Below are positions 27,354 through 37,370 of a stretch of 64,000 nucleotides of DNA, piece by piece. The notes under the pieces were generated by a model. That model worked only from the letters and a program-made list of their open reading frames with translations, did no database searches and was not told where the DNA came from. Origin of the DNA: DATFNI01 sp963787205 (lineage in GTDB: Bacteria > Bacteroidota > Rhodothermia > Balneolales > DATFMH01); contig CAWBCD010000012.1 in assembly GCA_963787205.1 (NCBI GenBank), forward strand, positions 146,449 to 210,448. Direction: 5' to 3'. Position numbers and translations under genes: made by a program. Numbering within the stretch: position 1 is the stretch's first letter; each line of letters starts with the position of its first letter.

Positions 27354-28550
27354 ATGAACGACGTACAAACACTCGATCAGACTTATCATTTTCAACTATA
27401 TAATCGTCAGCCGATCACCCTTGTTCGTGGTGAAGGTGCACACGTTTGGGATGAAAGCGGCCGCCAGTACCTGGATGCACTGGCCGGGATCGCCGTTAAT
27501 AATGTGGGGCATTGCCATCCGCGCGTGGTCGAGGCCATACGCGACCAGGCCGGCAAGTTGATGCATGTATCGAACCTCTATACCACCCCGCCACAGGCAC
27601 ACCTTGCCAAACGGCTGGTGGAACTGACGCCACTCGACCGGGTCTTCTTCTGCAACAGCGGCACCGAGGCCGTTGAAGGGGCCATCAAGCTGGTACGCCG
27701 TTATCAGTATCAGAAAGGGAAGAGCGGCAAGATCCTGGCTATGGAAGGTTGTTTCCACGGCCGCTCGCTGGGTGCAATCGCCATGGGGAAAGCCAAATAC
27801 CAGGAAGGCTACCAGCCACTGCCCGAAGGGTTTCAGCGCATTCCTTTTAATGATCTTGAAGCGCTCAAAGAGGCCTTCAACGATGACATCATCGGGGTAT
27901 TCATGGAGCCGATCCAGGGCGAAGGCGGTATCAACATCGCTGACATGGAATACATCACGGCAGCCCGCGAGTTGTGTAATCAGCATGGGGCCCTGCTTGT
28001 TTTCGATGAGATTCAGTGTGGTTTTGGCCGTACAGGCAAGTTCCTGGCCAGTGAACATTTTGGCGTAAAACCCGACGTGGTGACACTCGCAAAGGGTCTC
28101 GGCGGAGGGTTCCCGATCGGTGCCGTTCTGGCAACCGAGGATGTTTCAAAAGCTTTTACCTACGGTTCACACGGAACCACGTTCGGAGGCAACGCGCTGG
28201 CCTGCCGAGCCGGACTTGCTGCCATCGATGCACTCTTTGAGGATCACCTGATGAGTAAAGCAACGGAAAACGGTGAATGGTTTATGGGTCGGCTGAAGGA
28301 AGCTGCCATGGCTGAAGGAGCCATCCGCGAAGTACGAGGCATCGGGCTCATGGTCGGGGTTGAACTGGCGTTTCCGGGTGCTTCCGTCGTCGACAATATG
28401 CGCGAGGCAGGGGTACTGGCAAACTGTACATCGGAGAATGTTATTCGCCTGGTCCCGCCTCTGGTCATTGAACACGATGATCTCGAAACGATTGTGGATG
28501 TGCTATTAAACGCTATTAAAAAGGAACAAGCCGTACAACATGCCAAGTAA
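27354..28550 (+). CDS. argD: Acetylornithine aminotransferase
   Basis: The 398-residue class III PLP aminotransferase has YLDALAGIAVNNVGHCHP near residue 43, FCNSGTEAVEGAIKLVRR (about 100-117), FDEIQCGFGRTGKF (about 217), the PLP-binding Lys in TLAKGLGGGFPIGA (about 247) and THGTTFGGNALAC-like SHGTTFGGNALAC (about 272). It converts N-acetylglutamate semialdehyde to N-acetylornithine using glutamate. Length and motifs are normal. Its end overlaps the argC start by 11 nt, indicating translational coupling. It could also serve as succinyl-diaminopimelate aminotransferase in lysine synthesis, as known for some ArgD enzymes. Confidence 0.96.
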   Translation: MNDVQTLDQTYHFQLYNRQPITLVRGEGAHVWDESGRQYLDALAGIAVNNVGHCHPRVVEAIRDQAGKLMHVSNLYTTPPQAHLAKRLVELTPLDRVFFCNSGTEAVEGAIKLVRRYQYQKGKSGKILAMEGCFHGRSLGAIAMGKAKYQEGYQPLPEGFQRIPFNDLEALKEAFNDDIIGVFMEPIQGEGGINIADMEYITAARELCNQHGALLVFDEIQCGFGRTGKFLASEHFGVKPDVVTLAKGLGGGFPIGAVLATEDVSKAFTYGSHGTTFGGNALACRAGLAAIDALFEDHLMSKATENGEWFMGRLKEAAMAEGAIREVRGIGLMVGVELAFPGASVVDNMREAGVLANCTSENVIRLVPPLVIEHDDLETIVDVLLNAIKKEQAVQHAK

Positions 28551-29583
28551 TTATAAAGTCGGAATCGCAGGGGCCTCAGGCTATACCGGATCCGAACTGT
28601 TACGACTACTCATTCACCATCCCAACGTCACTATCCAGAGAATCACATCAGAGCGACTGGCCGGTCAACATGTCACCGATGTTTTTCCTCAATTGAGCGG
28701 TACCATCGATCTTACTTTCCAGTCGATGGACAAGCTTGATGCCGGATCGCTCGATATCCTGTTCCTGGCCCTGCCGCATGGTGTTTCCATGAATTTCCTG
28801 AAGGAGACCCAGGCGCATGAGCAATGTACGGTGATCGATCTCTCCGGCGACTTCCGGCTGGAGACTGCCGACGAGTATCAGCGCTGGTACGGGAAAGAAC
28901 ATGTGATCCCCGAACTGCTAAAAAAGGCAGTCTACGGGCTGACCGAGCTCTTCCGCGACCAGGTTGCCGATGCCCGGCTCATTGCCAATCCGGGTTGTTA
29001 TCCGACCTCGTCCATCCTTCCGCTTTACCCGTTGCTGGAGGCCGGAGCCGTCAAACCGGACAGTATTATCGTCGATTCCAAGTCGGGGGTTACTGGTGCG
29101 GGAGCCAAACCAAATGAACGGACCCATTTTCCAACCGTCAACGACAACTTCCTGGCATACGGACTCAAGAGCCATCGCCACACGCCCGAGATCGGGATGG
29201 CGCTCAACAGATCCGGGAGAGCAACGACAAACGTGCTGTTTACTCCGCATCTTCTGCCTATCAACCGTGGAATCCTTTCAACCACCTACTCACGGCCGGT
29301 TAAAGCGATGACAGCCGATGAACCCCTGGATATACTGAAAGACCGCTATGATGGGGAGACCTTCATTCGCGTGCGCACACGCCCGCCGGAAATCCGTGAT
29401 GTCCGCGGCAGTAATTTTGTTGACGTCTATGCGACTTACGACGAACGGACCGATACTGTGATCACCGTCTCATGCATCGACAACCTTGTAAAAGGCGCTG
29501 CCGGGCAGGCCGTCCAAAACATGAACTGCCGGCTGGGTCTCAACGAATCAACCGGACTTCTTCACTTACCTCTCACCCCCTGA
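28540..29583 (+). CDS. argC: N-acetyl-gamma-glutamyl-phosphate reductase
   Basis: The 347-residue protein has the N-terminal NADP Rossmann motif GIAGASGYTGSELLRLL (8-24), LALPHGVSM, the catalytic cysteine in NPGCYPTSSILPL (about residue 151) and HRHTPEI (His general base, about 210). It reduces the ArgB product to N-acetylglutamate semialdehyde. The start overlaps the argD end and the stop is 7 nt before argJ, so it is inside the operon. Length matches the long-type ArgC family. A frame with other annotation is not needed. Confidence 0.96.
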   Translation: MPSNYKVGIAGASGYTGSELLRLLIHHPNVTIQRITSERLAGQHVTDVFPQLSGTIDLTFQSMDKLDAGSLDILFLALPHGVSMNFLKETQAHEQCTVIDLSGDFRLETADEYQRWYGKEHVIPELLKKAVYGLTELFRDQVADARLIANPGCYPTSSILPLYPLLEAGAVKPDSIIVDSKSGVTGAGAKPNERTHFPTVNDNFLAYGLKSHRHTPEIGMALNRSGRATTNVLFTPHLLPINRGILSTTYSRPVKAMTADEPLDILKDRYDGETFIRVRTRPPEIRDVRGSNFVDVYATYDERTDTVITVSCIDNLVKGAAGQAVQNMNCRLGLNESTGLLHLPLTP

Positions 29584-29590
29584 TTATATT

Positions 29591-30853
29591 ATGGCACACA
29601 ATTCAGATAAGACTGATCTTGTGGAACCTGCTCCAGCTACGCAAAAGATTATGAAAAATATAGCCTCTGTGCGGGGTTTCCTTTTTTGGGGAGCTCACAC
29701 CGGTGTCAAATCCAAGCGGCGTGATCTCGCCTTGATCTATTCCGAAAGGCCAGCCAGTGTGGCTGCCGTGTTCACCCAAAACAAAGTCGTTGCAGAACCG
29801 GTGAAGCTCAGCCGCAAGGTTGTGGAAAACGGACAAGCGCAGGCCATTGTAGTCAATTCGGGCAACGCCAATGCGTGCACCGGACCGCAGGGCTACAAGG
29901 ATGCACACGCTATGGCTGAAACAGTGGCACAGGAACTGGACATAGATATCAATGATGTGATTGTATCGTCGACCGGCGTCATCGGACGAAAGCTGCCAGT
30001 CGATCTGATTATCCAGGGGATTAAGGATAATGTCCCCAAACTGAGTAATCGTCATATTGCCGGCTCGCTGGTCGCCAACGCGATCATGACCACCGACACG
30101 TTTCAGAAAGAAAATTATCTCGAATTCAAACTGGGTGGGAAGACGGTGCGCATGGGCGGCGTAGCAAAAGGTTCCGGAATGATCCATCCCAACATGGGAA
30201 CCATGCTCTCATTCATCGCCTGCGATGCAGCCATCGATCCCAAGCTGCTTAAAATAGCACTCAAAGAAGTGGTGGACGATACCTTCAACATGATCACCGT
30301 CGACGGGGACACCTCAACCAACGATATGGTGACTGTGCTGTCAAACGGAATGGCAGGAAACAAGAAGATTACTGAAGAGAACGAGGACTACGAGATCTTC
30401 AAAGATCATCTCATGAAGATGTGTCTCCCGCTGGCCAAGATGATCGTTTCCGACGGAGAAGGGTCGACCAAGCTGGTGGAATACCAGGTAAAAAATGCCC
30501 CGTCCGTTGCCGATGCCCGCCAGGTGGTCAAGACGATTTCCACCTCTGCCCTGGTGAAGACGGCGATCTTTGGCCGCGATCCCAACTGGGGACGCATCCT
30601 CGCCGCCGCCGGACGTTCGGGCGTCGATTTTGATCCGGATAGGATCGATCTCTCTTTCCGGACCCATAAGACGGTTCAGCTCGTCAAAAAAGGTGTCCCG
30701 ACCGATGTCGATCTGAGTCGCATCAAGCACATGATGAAAGCCACTCAGATCTTCATCACCCTCGACCTGCACAATGGCGACGCCGAAGCCACCGGCTGGG
30801 GAGCCGACTTCAGCTATGAATATGTGCGGATTAATGCCGAGTACACAACATAG
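29591..30853 (+). CDS. argJ: Bifunctional ornithine acetyltransferase / N-acetylglutamate synthase
   Basis: The 420-residue protein is made as a proenzyme that cleaves itself before the catalytic Thr in HPNMGTMLSFIACDA (about residue 202), giving alpha and beta chains. Other family blocks are VFTQNKVVAEPVKLSR, VVNSGNANACTGPQG, TTDTFQKE, TVDGDTSTNDMV and FGRDPNWGRILAAAGRSG. It recycles the acetyl group from N-acetylornithine to glutamate, so the organism uses the cyclic arginine route. The N-terminal 20 residues are an extension; a second Met at residue 21 (MKNIASVRGF) could be the true start. It closes the operon and converges with the GH43 gene. Confidence 0.96.
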   Translation: MAHNSDKTDLVEPAPATQKIMKNIASVRGFLFWGAHTGVKSKRRDLALIYSERPASVAAVFTQNKVVAEPVKLSRKVVENGQAQAIVVNSGNANACTGPQGYKDAHAMAETVAQELDIDINDVIVSSTGVIGRKLPVDLIIQGIKDNVPKLSNRHIAGSLVANAIMTTDTFQKENYLEFKLGGKTVRMGGVAKGSGMIHPNMGTMLSFIACDAAIDPKLLKIALKEVVDDTFNMITVDGDTSTNDMVTVLSNGMAGNKKITEENEDYEIFKDHLMKMCLPLAKMIVSDGEGSTKLVEYQVKNAPSVADARQVVKTISTSALVKTAIFGRDPNWGRILAAAGRSGVDFDPDRIDLSFRTHKTVQLVKKGVPTDVDLSRIKHMMKATQIFITLDLHNGDAEATGWGADFSYEYVRINAEYTT

Positions 30854-31016
30854 ACAATTGGTGATTAGAAATTAGCAGTTAGTTTTCCCGTCTCAACGCT
30901 GGTCAAGGTGTTTTACCTTACCCAATCTTGTCCGTGAAAATCCGCATCATCCGTGTTCCATTCTTCCTACGCCGAACGCAAGTCAGATCAAAATTCAACC
31001 TGATAGTTTGGCGGGA

Positions 31017-32016
31017 CTAATAAATTTTCCGGTTAAACAATTCCTTCGACGGCTGCATTGTCGGCCAGCCGTTTTTATCCACATAAACCGGCTTGATATT
31101 TAATAAAGGGGCACCATGGGCTGAACGGGTATAAGCGTGATAGACAATAAATGTCGTATCATGTTCGGTGAAAAAACTGTTGCCGCCCCTTCCCGGTTCC
31201 TGGTAATCACCGGCCAGGAAAAGGCTGTATTTATTATTGAGCATACTTTCCCCCTTTTTATTCAAATAAGGACCGGTGACTTTCCTGGCTCGTCCCATCA
31301 CAACCTGGTAGGTGCTCTTAAGTCCGGCGCAGCAACGGCCCCGGGAGACGAACAAGTAATAATATTCCGGTCCCCTGATGACAAAAGAGCCCTCTCCAAG
31401 ACCGTTTGTGAGTTTGACGATCTTAGGGTCATGATGTAACAATTTCCCCGTTGCCGGATCTAACTGTGTCATGCGAACACCAGCTTTATAAGAACCGTAT
31501 ATCAACCATACCTTCCCATCATTATCAACAAACACATTCGGGTCTATGACATTCACACCCTTGCCGCCGTTCTTATAGCTTATGATTTGCCCCTCGTCCA
31601 CCCATTTATAATCGGGATCATCCGGATTTAAAGTTGTGTTGGTTGCCAGTCCTATACTCGAATGAAAGTTCATCCACGCGGATACGGCATAGTACAGGTA
31701 ATACTTACCCTTGTAGTAATGTATATCCGGCGCCCACACATCGCCTTTTTGTTTCGGGATATCTTTGGTAAACCAGGCTGGAATGTCATTGGCAGAAAAT
31801 ACACGTCCGGCGTTCTTCCAGTGAATTCGGTCCCTGGATGTTTTAAAAGGAATGCCCATCCCTGTGGAATAGACATAATACGTGTCTCCTTCTTTGATCA
31901 TTGCAGGGTCATGTACCCGGATATCACCCTTTAAAGGATTGTGGTTATTTTGTGCATGAGCAGTCAGCAAGACCTACAATCAGCGTAAGGAGCAGTATTA
32001 ATTGGCACTTTTTCAT
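31017..32016 (-). pseudogene. GH43 endo-arabinanase-like enzyme, frameshift in signal peptide
   Basis: The mature part is an intact five-bladed GH43 protein of about 310 residues. It shows VHDPAMIKEGDTYYVYSTG (catalytic base Asp), WAPDIHYYKGKYYLYYA, NVIDPNVFVDNDGKVWLIYG and GEGSFVIRGPEYYYLF (acid Glu). This fits alpha-1,5-arabinanases that cut arabinan side chains of pectin. The leader lies in another frame: the ATG at 32016 begins MKKCQLILLLTLIVGL, then TAHAQNN continues one frame over after about 31972. One missing base restores a full protein with a Sec signal. The only intact alternative is a TTG start at 31970 without export signal. It is the last gene of the pectin locus. Confidence 0.75.
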
Positions 32017-32048
32017 CATTTCGATTTTATTTTCCTTTTAAAATCATT

Positions 32049-34202
32049 TTACGTACTATTCGGCATCGGGCCAACCACGATAAACCGTGATCCATACGGT
32101 TTTAGGGTTAAAGACAGTTTAACAAATCCTTTCTCAATTTGGGCATTTTCAATACGATGAATATCGACCAGCTATTCGCATCCCAATCCTGTACATCGCC
32201 GTTTCCTCTTAATAGTGACGTTTCGGTCCTGTTCCTGATCGCTCCTGTTGAAAAAGAAATAGATCTCACCATTTTTCAAATGCCGGTGGGTGTATTCGAT
32301 TGCGGTACATGGCTTGTTAAGTTTCACATCCGGATCGGGCAGTGCATCAAGAACCATTGCGGTCAACTGTCCGGATGGATCACGGAGCGCCCATTTCAGA
32401 TCCGATGTTTTATCCGCATTCCGAAACGTCCGGATCTCAACTATCGGAGGTTTTTGCCCCGTAAAAATGACATGTCCACCTGCCTTTACGAACATTTTCA
32501 GGATATGGATATCCTTCTGCGGGAGAACGCTTACTGCCGGGATGATGACCGTTTTAAACTCCTGCCCGCCTTTGTTTTTCAGCATATTCCCATCAGGTGA
32601 CAACATATCCGGGAGCATCTGGTCGTCCACGAAATCAAAATTCCGCTGATGTTCGATGAGCTGCTCTGCCATGTGCCACGTACTGGCATTGGCGGTCGTA
32701 TCCCTGAGCCAAAGACTCGAAGTCGGAAACAGCAGCGCGATATTCGTGGCAGGACGTCCCTGCGCAAGAAGGTAACATGCCCGGTTGGCATACTTCATGA
32801 CTCCCGGGAATGAATCGGACGCCATAAATCCATGTGGACCGCCATACTTACTGGCTGTCGACATATAAAACATGATCTCGAACAAGTTGATGCCATGGGC
32901 CATCTCATCATTCAACACCCATCGAACCTGACTGACATTTGGTCTCGGTTTATATGCGGCAAAGCTCTCACTGAAAGCGCGTGAACGTCCAAACTGGTGA
33001 GCTGCCGAAGAGGCCAGTTTCGGAAAGTTGGCAATCGTACCCGGCCACACCTGGTTCCAAATCGCATCGACACCGGGGATGGCCAGGTACTGCATATCAC
33101 GGAAGTAATCGCCTTCGGTCCGGGCAAGATCGAGCATCATCTTGTTGGTTTCCGGTCCGTCGTGGTCAATGTGATCCACATATTCAAGGTGATTGTCAGC
33201 CTGCCAGTTTCCGATCAGCTTGAAAAAGTTATCCCGGTACATTCCCGACCAGACATCCCAATAATCCGCCTTTATCTTTTTGATCTCCTCGGACGGATGC
33301 CGGTCAAAAAATGAAGCCAGATAGGGTTGGACATCATACCCCTTTTCTTTTTTGAATTCGGCGAGAATTTTTGGAGTCCACGGGGTCATATAGTAAGCAG
33401 GTTCGTCGCTGCGAAAGCCCATCACCGTTTTGCCGAATTCATCCCCGATATATTTTTTGTACTGCTTGTGAGTCCAGTCCAGGAACTGCCGGGTAGCGAC
33501 CGGATTCAGGTAGTCCATCAGCGAGTTCGTGGTGTCTTTTTCCCCGGTCGGATTATTAATGGACCGGGTGGGAGAGGTCCGGAATACATGTCTTACAAGC
33601 AAGATTGTCCAGTTGCCCTGGCCTTTTGGTGCGGTCCATTTGATCCCACCGGATTGGATGGGCACGACACGGCTGTCGTGGGTTCTACGGTTCACTGCCG
33701 CCGCGCTTACAATGTTGAAGGACAGTTTACGCTCAATCGACTGGCCGGCTCCTACATTAATGTGACCGACAATCCGCAACACTTGCATCCGCAGATCAGG
33801 CCGTTTCCTGCTGAATAACCCGCCGGCAAAGCCGGTCGGATATTTCCCTTCATCGATGATCCAGACCCGCATATTGCGTTTCTTTGCCTGCTCAACGGCA
33901 TATTTCATCAGCTTGAAATAACCGGGTGTCAGGTAGTGATCCCGCATATGGTAACCGGCTTCAATGGTGACCGATTTGAAGCCAATTCTATGCAAGTTCT
34001 CCAGGTCTTTTACAATGGATTGTTTTGTGATTGGTCCCTGCCAGCCCCATGTTGCCGTTGGACCGTACTGCGATGGCGGATCTTGAAAATGAGACGCTAC
34101 CTCATCGATCCCCGGCATGGTAACACCGACAGGCGCACTCTGCGGGAATCCCTCAACTGCAATGAGTAATACAGCAAACAAAGTCAGTAAAAATCGTCTC
34201 AT
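32049..34202 (-). pseudogene. GH106-like glycosidase, two compensating frameshifts near the C-terminus
   Basis: The protein starts MRRFLLTLFAVLLIAVEG (signal peptide) and resembles GH106 and related large glycosidases: TWGWQGPITKQSIVKDLENLHRIGFKSVTIEAG, IIDEGKYPTGFAGG, VMGFRSDEPAYYMTPWTPKILAEF (about residue 265) and a C-terminal NGEIYFFFNRSDQEQDRNV. The main frame stops at 32172. A segment GNGDVQDWDANS is found one frame over (about 32175-32210), and the first frame resumes after the stop as LVDIHRIENAQIEKGF to TAA at 32049. Two opposite single-base shifts would therefore join them. Either sequence errors or early decay is possible. It likely removes rhamnose or another sugar from pectin fragments. 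Confidence 0.72.
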
Positions 34203-34754
34203 GATATTGGATCTGATTTAGGTGGTGCCATGTTTTTTCGATCTGAAGTCTGGATAAGATCCGGTATTACGACATCTGTAATAACAGAATTCGGTGGGTG
34301 ACGCTGTCCCAAAAACATAAATGATAAAATATAAGTCTCATTTATTTAGGGGTTCGAATATGTCACGCTGGGAAACAACCCCCTAGCCCCCTTTTTTAAG
34401 GAGGAAAAACGACATCTTCCATAATGAAGGTTGAAAATCCTACTATTTTTAGCCAGTTCAATAAATACAATGACTTTGGGGACAGCCTCCAGAGTTCAGT
34501 ATTGTCATGTCGCCGAACTTTCGAGACATTTTGCGAACGAATAAAAATCGGCTGCATAAATCACAAGTTGGTGAATTGCTTCATGGTACATAGCATTTCA
34601 TAATGTAATGAGTTGTTTCAGTCCGAAACGTTGCGGGACAACCCCCTTCGCCCCCTTTATTAAGGGGGTAATAAGAGCCCGTTATTGTCATATCGTCTCA
34701 ATCCATCTGATTATCCCTTCAAAACGATCGTCCTTTCTGGGGTTCCCACCACTA

Positions 34755-34779
34755 TGTCGCAAGTCTGTGACTTGTGACC
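34755..34779. repeat. Dispersed 25-bp palindrome (TGTCGCAAGTC family), copy 3
   Basis: Arms TGTCGCAAGTC / GACTTGTGAC; forms a pair with the oppositely oriented copy at 34800. Confidence 0.85.
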
Positions 34780-34799
34780 AATATGGCTAACATTCATAA

Positions 34800-34824
34800 T
34801 GTCACAAGTCACAGACTTGCGACA
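34800..34824. repeat. Dispersed 25-bp palindrome (TGTCGCAAGTC family), copy 4, inverted
   Basis: Same palindrome in opposite orientation, 20 nt from copy 3, so the two can form one larger cruciform. Confidence 0.85.
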
Positions 34825-34835
34825 TTACATGTGAG

Positions 34836-34864
34836 GCGTCTGACGGTATGGAACCGTCTGATGC
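34836..34864. repeat. GTCTGACGGT palindrome, copy 1
   Basis: Imperfect inverted repeat GTCTGACGGT..ACCGTCTGA; related copies at 47055-47083 and 60598-60627. Confidence 0.7.
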
Positions 34865-34903
34865 CGGTTACCTAATTTCTAATTCTCAATTTCTTTTCTC
34901 TAT

Positions 34904-36271
34904 TCAACTGCCGTACGGCTTAACACTCGTGTACATAGGTGTCATCGGGAGGAACCACTGGTTGATTGGATCCGGATGAGCGGGGTTGAAAACGGGAATT
35001 CCATCTTTCAAATCTTTAACAAGCCCGATATTGCTTTTTCGAATGCCTTTCACAATACACTTGGCTAATTCATACGCTCCAAAATCATTGAAGTGGGTAT
35101 TGTCTTTCAGCTCTTTGGTCACTCCAGGGAAAGTACCCGCCGGGAACTGGACAAAAAGCTTGCCTGATGTTTTCGGTCCGTAAGCATCAAACATGGTCTT
35201 GCTCATGGCATTCAGGTCTATTAATGCAACATGATCTTTCCTGGCCAGCTGACGCATGGCAGTGGGATAATTTCCAAGTGTATTCCGAATTTTGCCGTCA
35301 GAGTTAAAGAAATGACGGTTAATCGGTGTAACAAGTACTGCCGTAGCACCATGACTTCGGGCTACGTTAATAAACCGTTTAAGATATTGTTCATAGCTGG
35401 TGAACGGATCGACATGATCGGGTCCCGGTTTTTGATCATTGTCTGCAAACTGGATGAAGAAATAATCACCCGGTTTGATCATATTTGCGATTTTCTCCAG
35501 TCGTTTTCTTGCCACAGATGCTTTTAAGGTCGATCCGGATGCCGCCATGTCGGCAATGGCAACCGTTCCAGGTTTGAAAAACCATGGCAGCATTTGTCCC
35601 CAGCACGACCATGGTTCGAGCTGCTGATCCGTAACCGTTGAATTCCCGGCTAAAAACACAGTCGGGACATTATCGGCCGGTGTAATTTCGATAGCATCCA
35701 CGCAGGGATGGCTGTTGTTGAATTCTATGGTCAGTTTATGATCCCAATCGAGCTTGCTCAGTTCGCGATGCTTCAGGATCACTTCTCCCCCGCTCTTTAT
35801 CTCACGATGCCAGACGCATACGGTAAATTCTTTCTTAATGAACTGGTCCGGTTTTGTCACCGCCTTCTTCACCATCAACCGCCTGGATTCCGCTTTGATG
35901 GTAGTCAATGTCGGACCTTTTTGATCTCCCAAAATGACTGTGACGTTATAGTTGCCCTGCGGCACATTCACTGAGAAGAAAAACGGAGCATTGCCTGTGC
36001 AGAAGTCGCTGCGAAGCGGATCAATACCTCCCCTGTTTATCGCCACAGGCATGGAACCATAATCAAATCCGTACCCCTGTTCCCGACTGTATTTTGTGGT
36101 CGCCACAACCCGCGTGTATCCCGGCGCCAGCTTGCCCGTGCCAAAATCAAATTTGAATGTGCGCTGGGCGGACTGGGCGTTAGAATGGGAAGGGATAGCC
36201 GCCAGGAGAATTGCTGCAAATAGTATCAAAACAAGCGGATATCGGGTTGTTTGGGTTTGGAATTCAGTCAT
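34904..36271 (-). CDS. Rhamnogalacturonan acetylesterase (CE12-like) with N-terminal carbohydrate-binding-like domain
   Basis: The 455-residue exported protein has a signal peptide ending SHSNAQ. An N-terminal sandwich (about 35-195) resembles malectin/galactose-binding modules: FKFDFGTGKLAPGYTRV, FFFSVNVPQGNYNVTVILGD. The SGNH catalytic domain follows, with VFLAGNSTVTDQ (Ser near residue 209), ADMAASGSTLKA, FFIQFADNDQKPG and the Asp/His end block THFNDFGAYELAKCIV (about 393). CE12 enzymes remove acetyl groups from rhamnogalacturonan I. Placement next to GH105, GH106 and GH43 supports that role. The gene is inside the minus-strand locus, 81 nt after the deacetylase. Confidence 0.88.
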   Translation of the reverse strand: MTEFQTQTTRYPLVLILFAAILLAAIPSHSNAQSAQRTFKFDFGTGKLAPGYTRVVATTKYSREQGYGFDYGSMPVAINRGGIDPLRSDFCTGNAPFFFSVNVPQGNYNVTVILGDQKGPTLTTIKAESRRLMVKKAVTKPDQFIKKEFTVCVWHREIKSGGEVILKHRELSKLDWDHKLTIEFNNSHPCVDAIEITPADNVPTVFLAGNSTVTDQQLEPWSCWGQMLPWFFKPGTVAIADMAASGSTLKASVARKRLEKIANMIKPGDYFFIQFADNDQKPGPDHVDPFTSYEQYLKRFINVARSHGATAVLVTPINRHFFNSDGKIRNTLGNYPTAMRQLARKDHVALIDLNAMSKTMFDAYGPKTSGKLFVQFPAGTFPGVTKELKDNTHFNDFGAYELAKCIVKGIRKSNIGLVKDLKDGIPVFNPAHPDPINQWFLPMTPMYTSVKPYGS

Positions 36272-36352
36272 TTATTGCTCCTTTACCTCACCCCAACCCC
36301 TTTCCGCATCCGTGGAGAGGGGCTAAGATCAAGATCCAAATTTATTCAGGAC

Positions 36353-37177
36353 TTATTTGTGTTTCTTTATGTTCTGTATCCGGTCGTTGATACGTGGCGG
36401 TATTTCCTTCAAGGCACTTCTGACGTTTATATACTTTTGTAATTCCTGTACGGAAATCGCCGTGTAGTGATGATCATACATGTACTTCATGTAATCCTTG
36501 AACAGAGCGGGCGGCGTGGTCACCCACGGATGGGCGTAATCGGGTACACCGTGAATCGTCAGAACCACGATCTTTCCGTCTTTGGCCTGCTGTATAGCAT
36601 TCATTACCCTCGCCGAATCCAGACCACCAACATTGTAACTCGGGATTAAATACGGATAATCTTTTTCGGGATCATAGGGCCTGTTTCCCCCTGCACGCGC
36701 GAAAATATACCCTTTCTTTTCTAACACCTTAAAACCGTATGCAGCCACCCTCCATCCGGGGTAGGCAAAAGTTACCGGTTTGGGAATTCCGTATTCCCTG
36801 CACTTATTTTCTATGTAGTCAAGCGACTTAACAAACTGTTCGGGTTTCATCCCCGGCAGATGATGATGGTGGGCGGTATGGTTCCCAATTTCAAATCCCA
36901 TCTCATGCAACTTTTGAATCTGCTTCCATGACAGATAATCATGCTTATTTTTGAAATCCGGAAACTCTGTGACGAAAAATGTCCCATGGAATCCATATTT
37001 CTTCAAAATCGGGGCGATGACTGTATAATCCGTACTCACCCCGTCATCAAACGATAACACTACCAGGTGATCAGGGATTGGTTTCTTCAGGATTTGAGAG
37101 AAGGCGCTGGTGCAAGTGAGGGAACTCAGTAAGAGGATGAGAAATGTGGTTTTCAGATATAAATGTTTCATAGTCAT
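36353..37177 (-). CDS. NodB-type polysaccharide deacetylase (CE4), secreted
   Basis: The 274-residue protein has a signal peptide (MKHLYLKTTFLILLLSSLTCTSAFS) starting at residue 3. The NodB domain has motif 1 LSFDDGVSTD (catalytic and metal Asp), motif 2 GNHTAHHHHLPG (metal His pair; about residue 98) and motif 3 TFAYPGWR. Motif 5 is represented by VVLTIHGVPDY (His). CE4 enzymes remove N- or O-acetyl groups with a metal ion. In this locus O-deacetylation of pectin or xylan-like side chains is more plausible than peptidoglycan work, but this is inference. It lies between the sialate-O-acetylesterase-type gene and CE12 on the same strand. Confidence 0.86.
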   Translation of the reverse strand: MTMKHLYLKTTFLILLLSSLTCTSAFSQILKKPIPDHLVVLSFDDGVSTDYTVIAPILKKYGFHGTFFVTEFPDFKNKHDYLSWKQIQKLHEMGFEIGNHTAHHHHLPGMKPEQFVKSLDYIENKCREYGIPKPVTFAYPGWRVAAYGFKVLEKKGYIFARAGGNRPYDPEKDYPYLIPSYNVGGLDSARVMNAIQQAKDGKIVVLTIHGVPDYAHPWVTTPPALFKDYMKYMYDHHYTAISVQELQKYINVRSALKEIPPRINDRIQNIKKHK

Positions 37178-37370
37178 TATTTTTGGATGTCATCCTGAAG
37201 TTGTTTTGCTTGCATAACTACGCAGGATCCCGTGCGCCATGGGTAGCGATTGTGTCAAGGGCATCAATCGCTACCGAATGTGAAACGAGATCCTACTTTT
37301 TCTCCGCCGCAGCGGAGAAAAAATCAGGATGACAGAGGTAGTGTAAATAATGAGGATCATAATCTTTCTG

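Larger units (their letters stand above)
34203..34903. other. Intergenic region rich in dispersed palindromes
   Basis: No gene is supported in these 701 nt. It contains CCCCCTT/AAGGGGG-type repeats near 34370-34404 and 34640-34668, the paired palindromes at 34755 and 34800, and a GTCTGACGGT palindrome at 34836-34864. It separates CE12 from the GH106-like gene within the same-strand locus. Confidence 0.55.
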
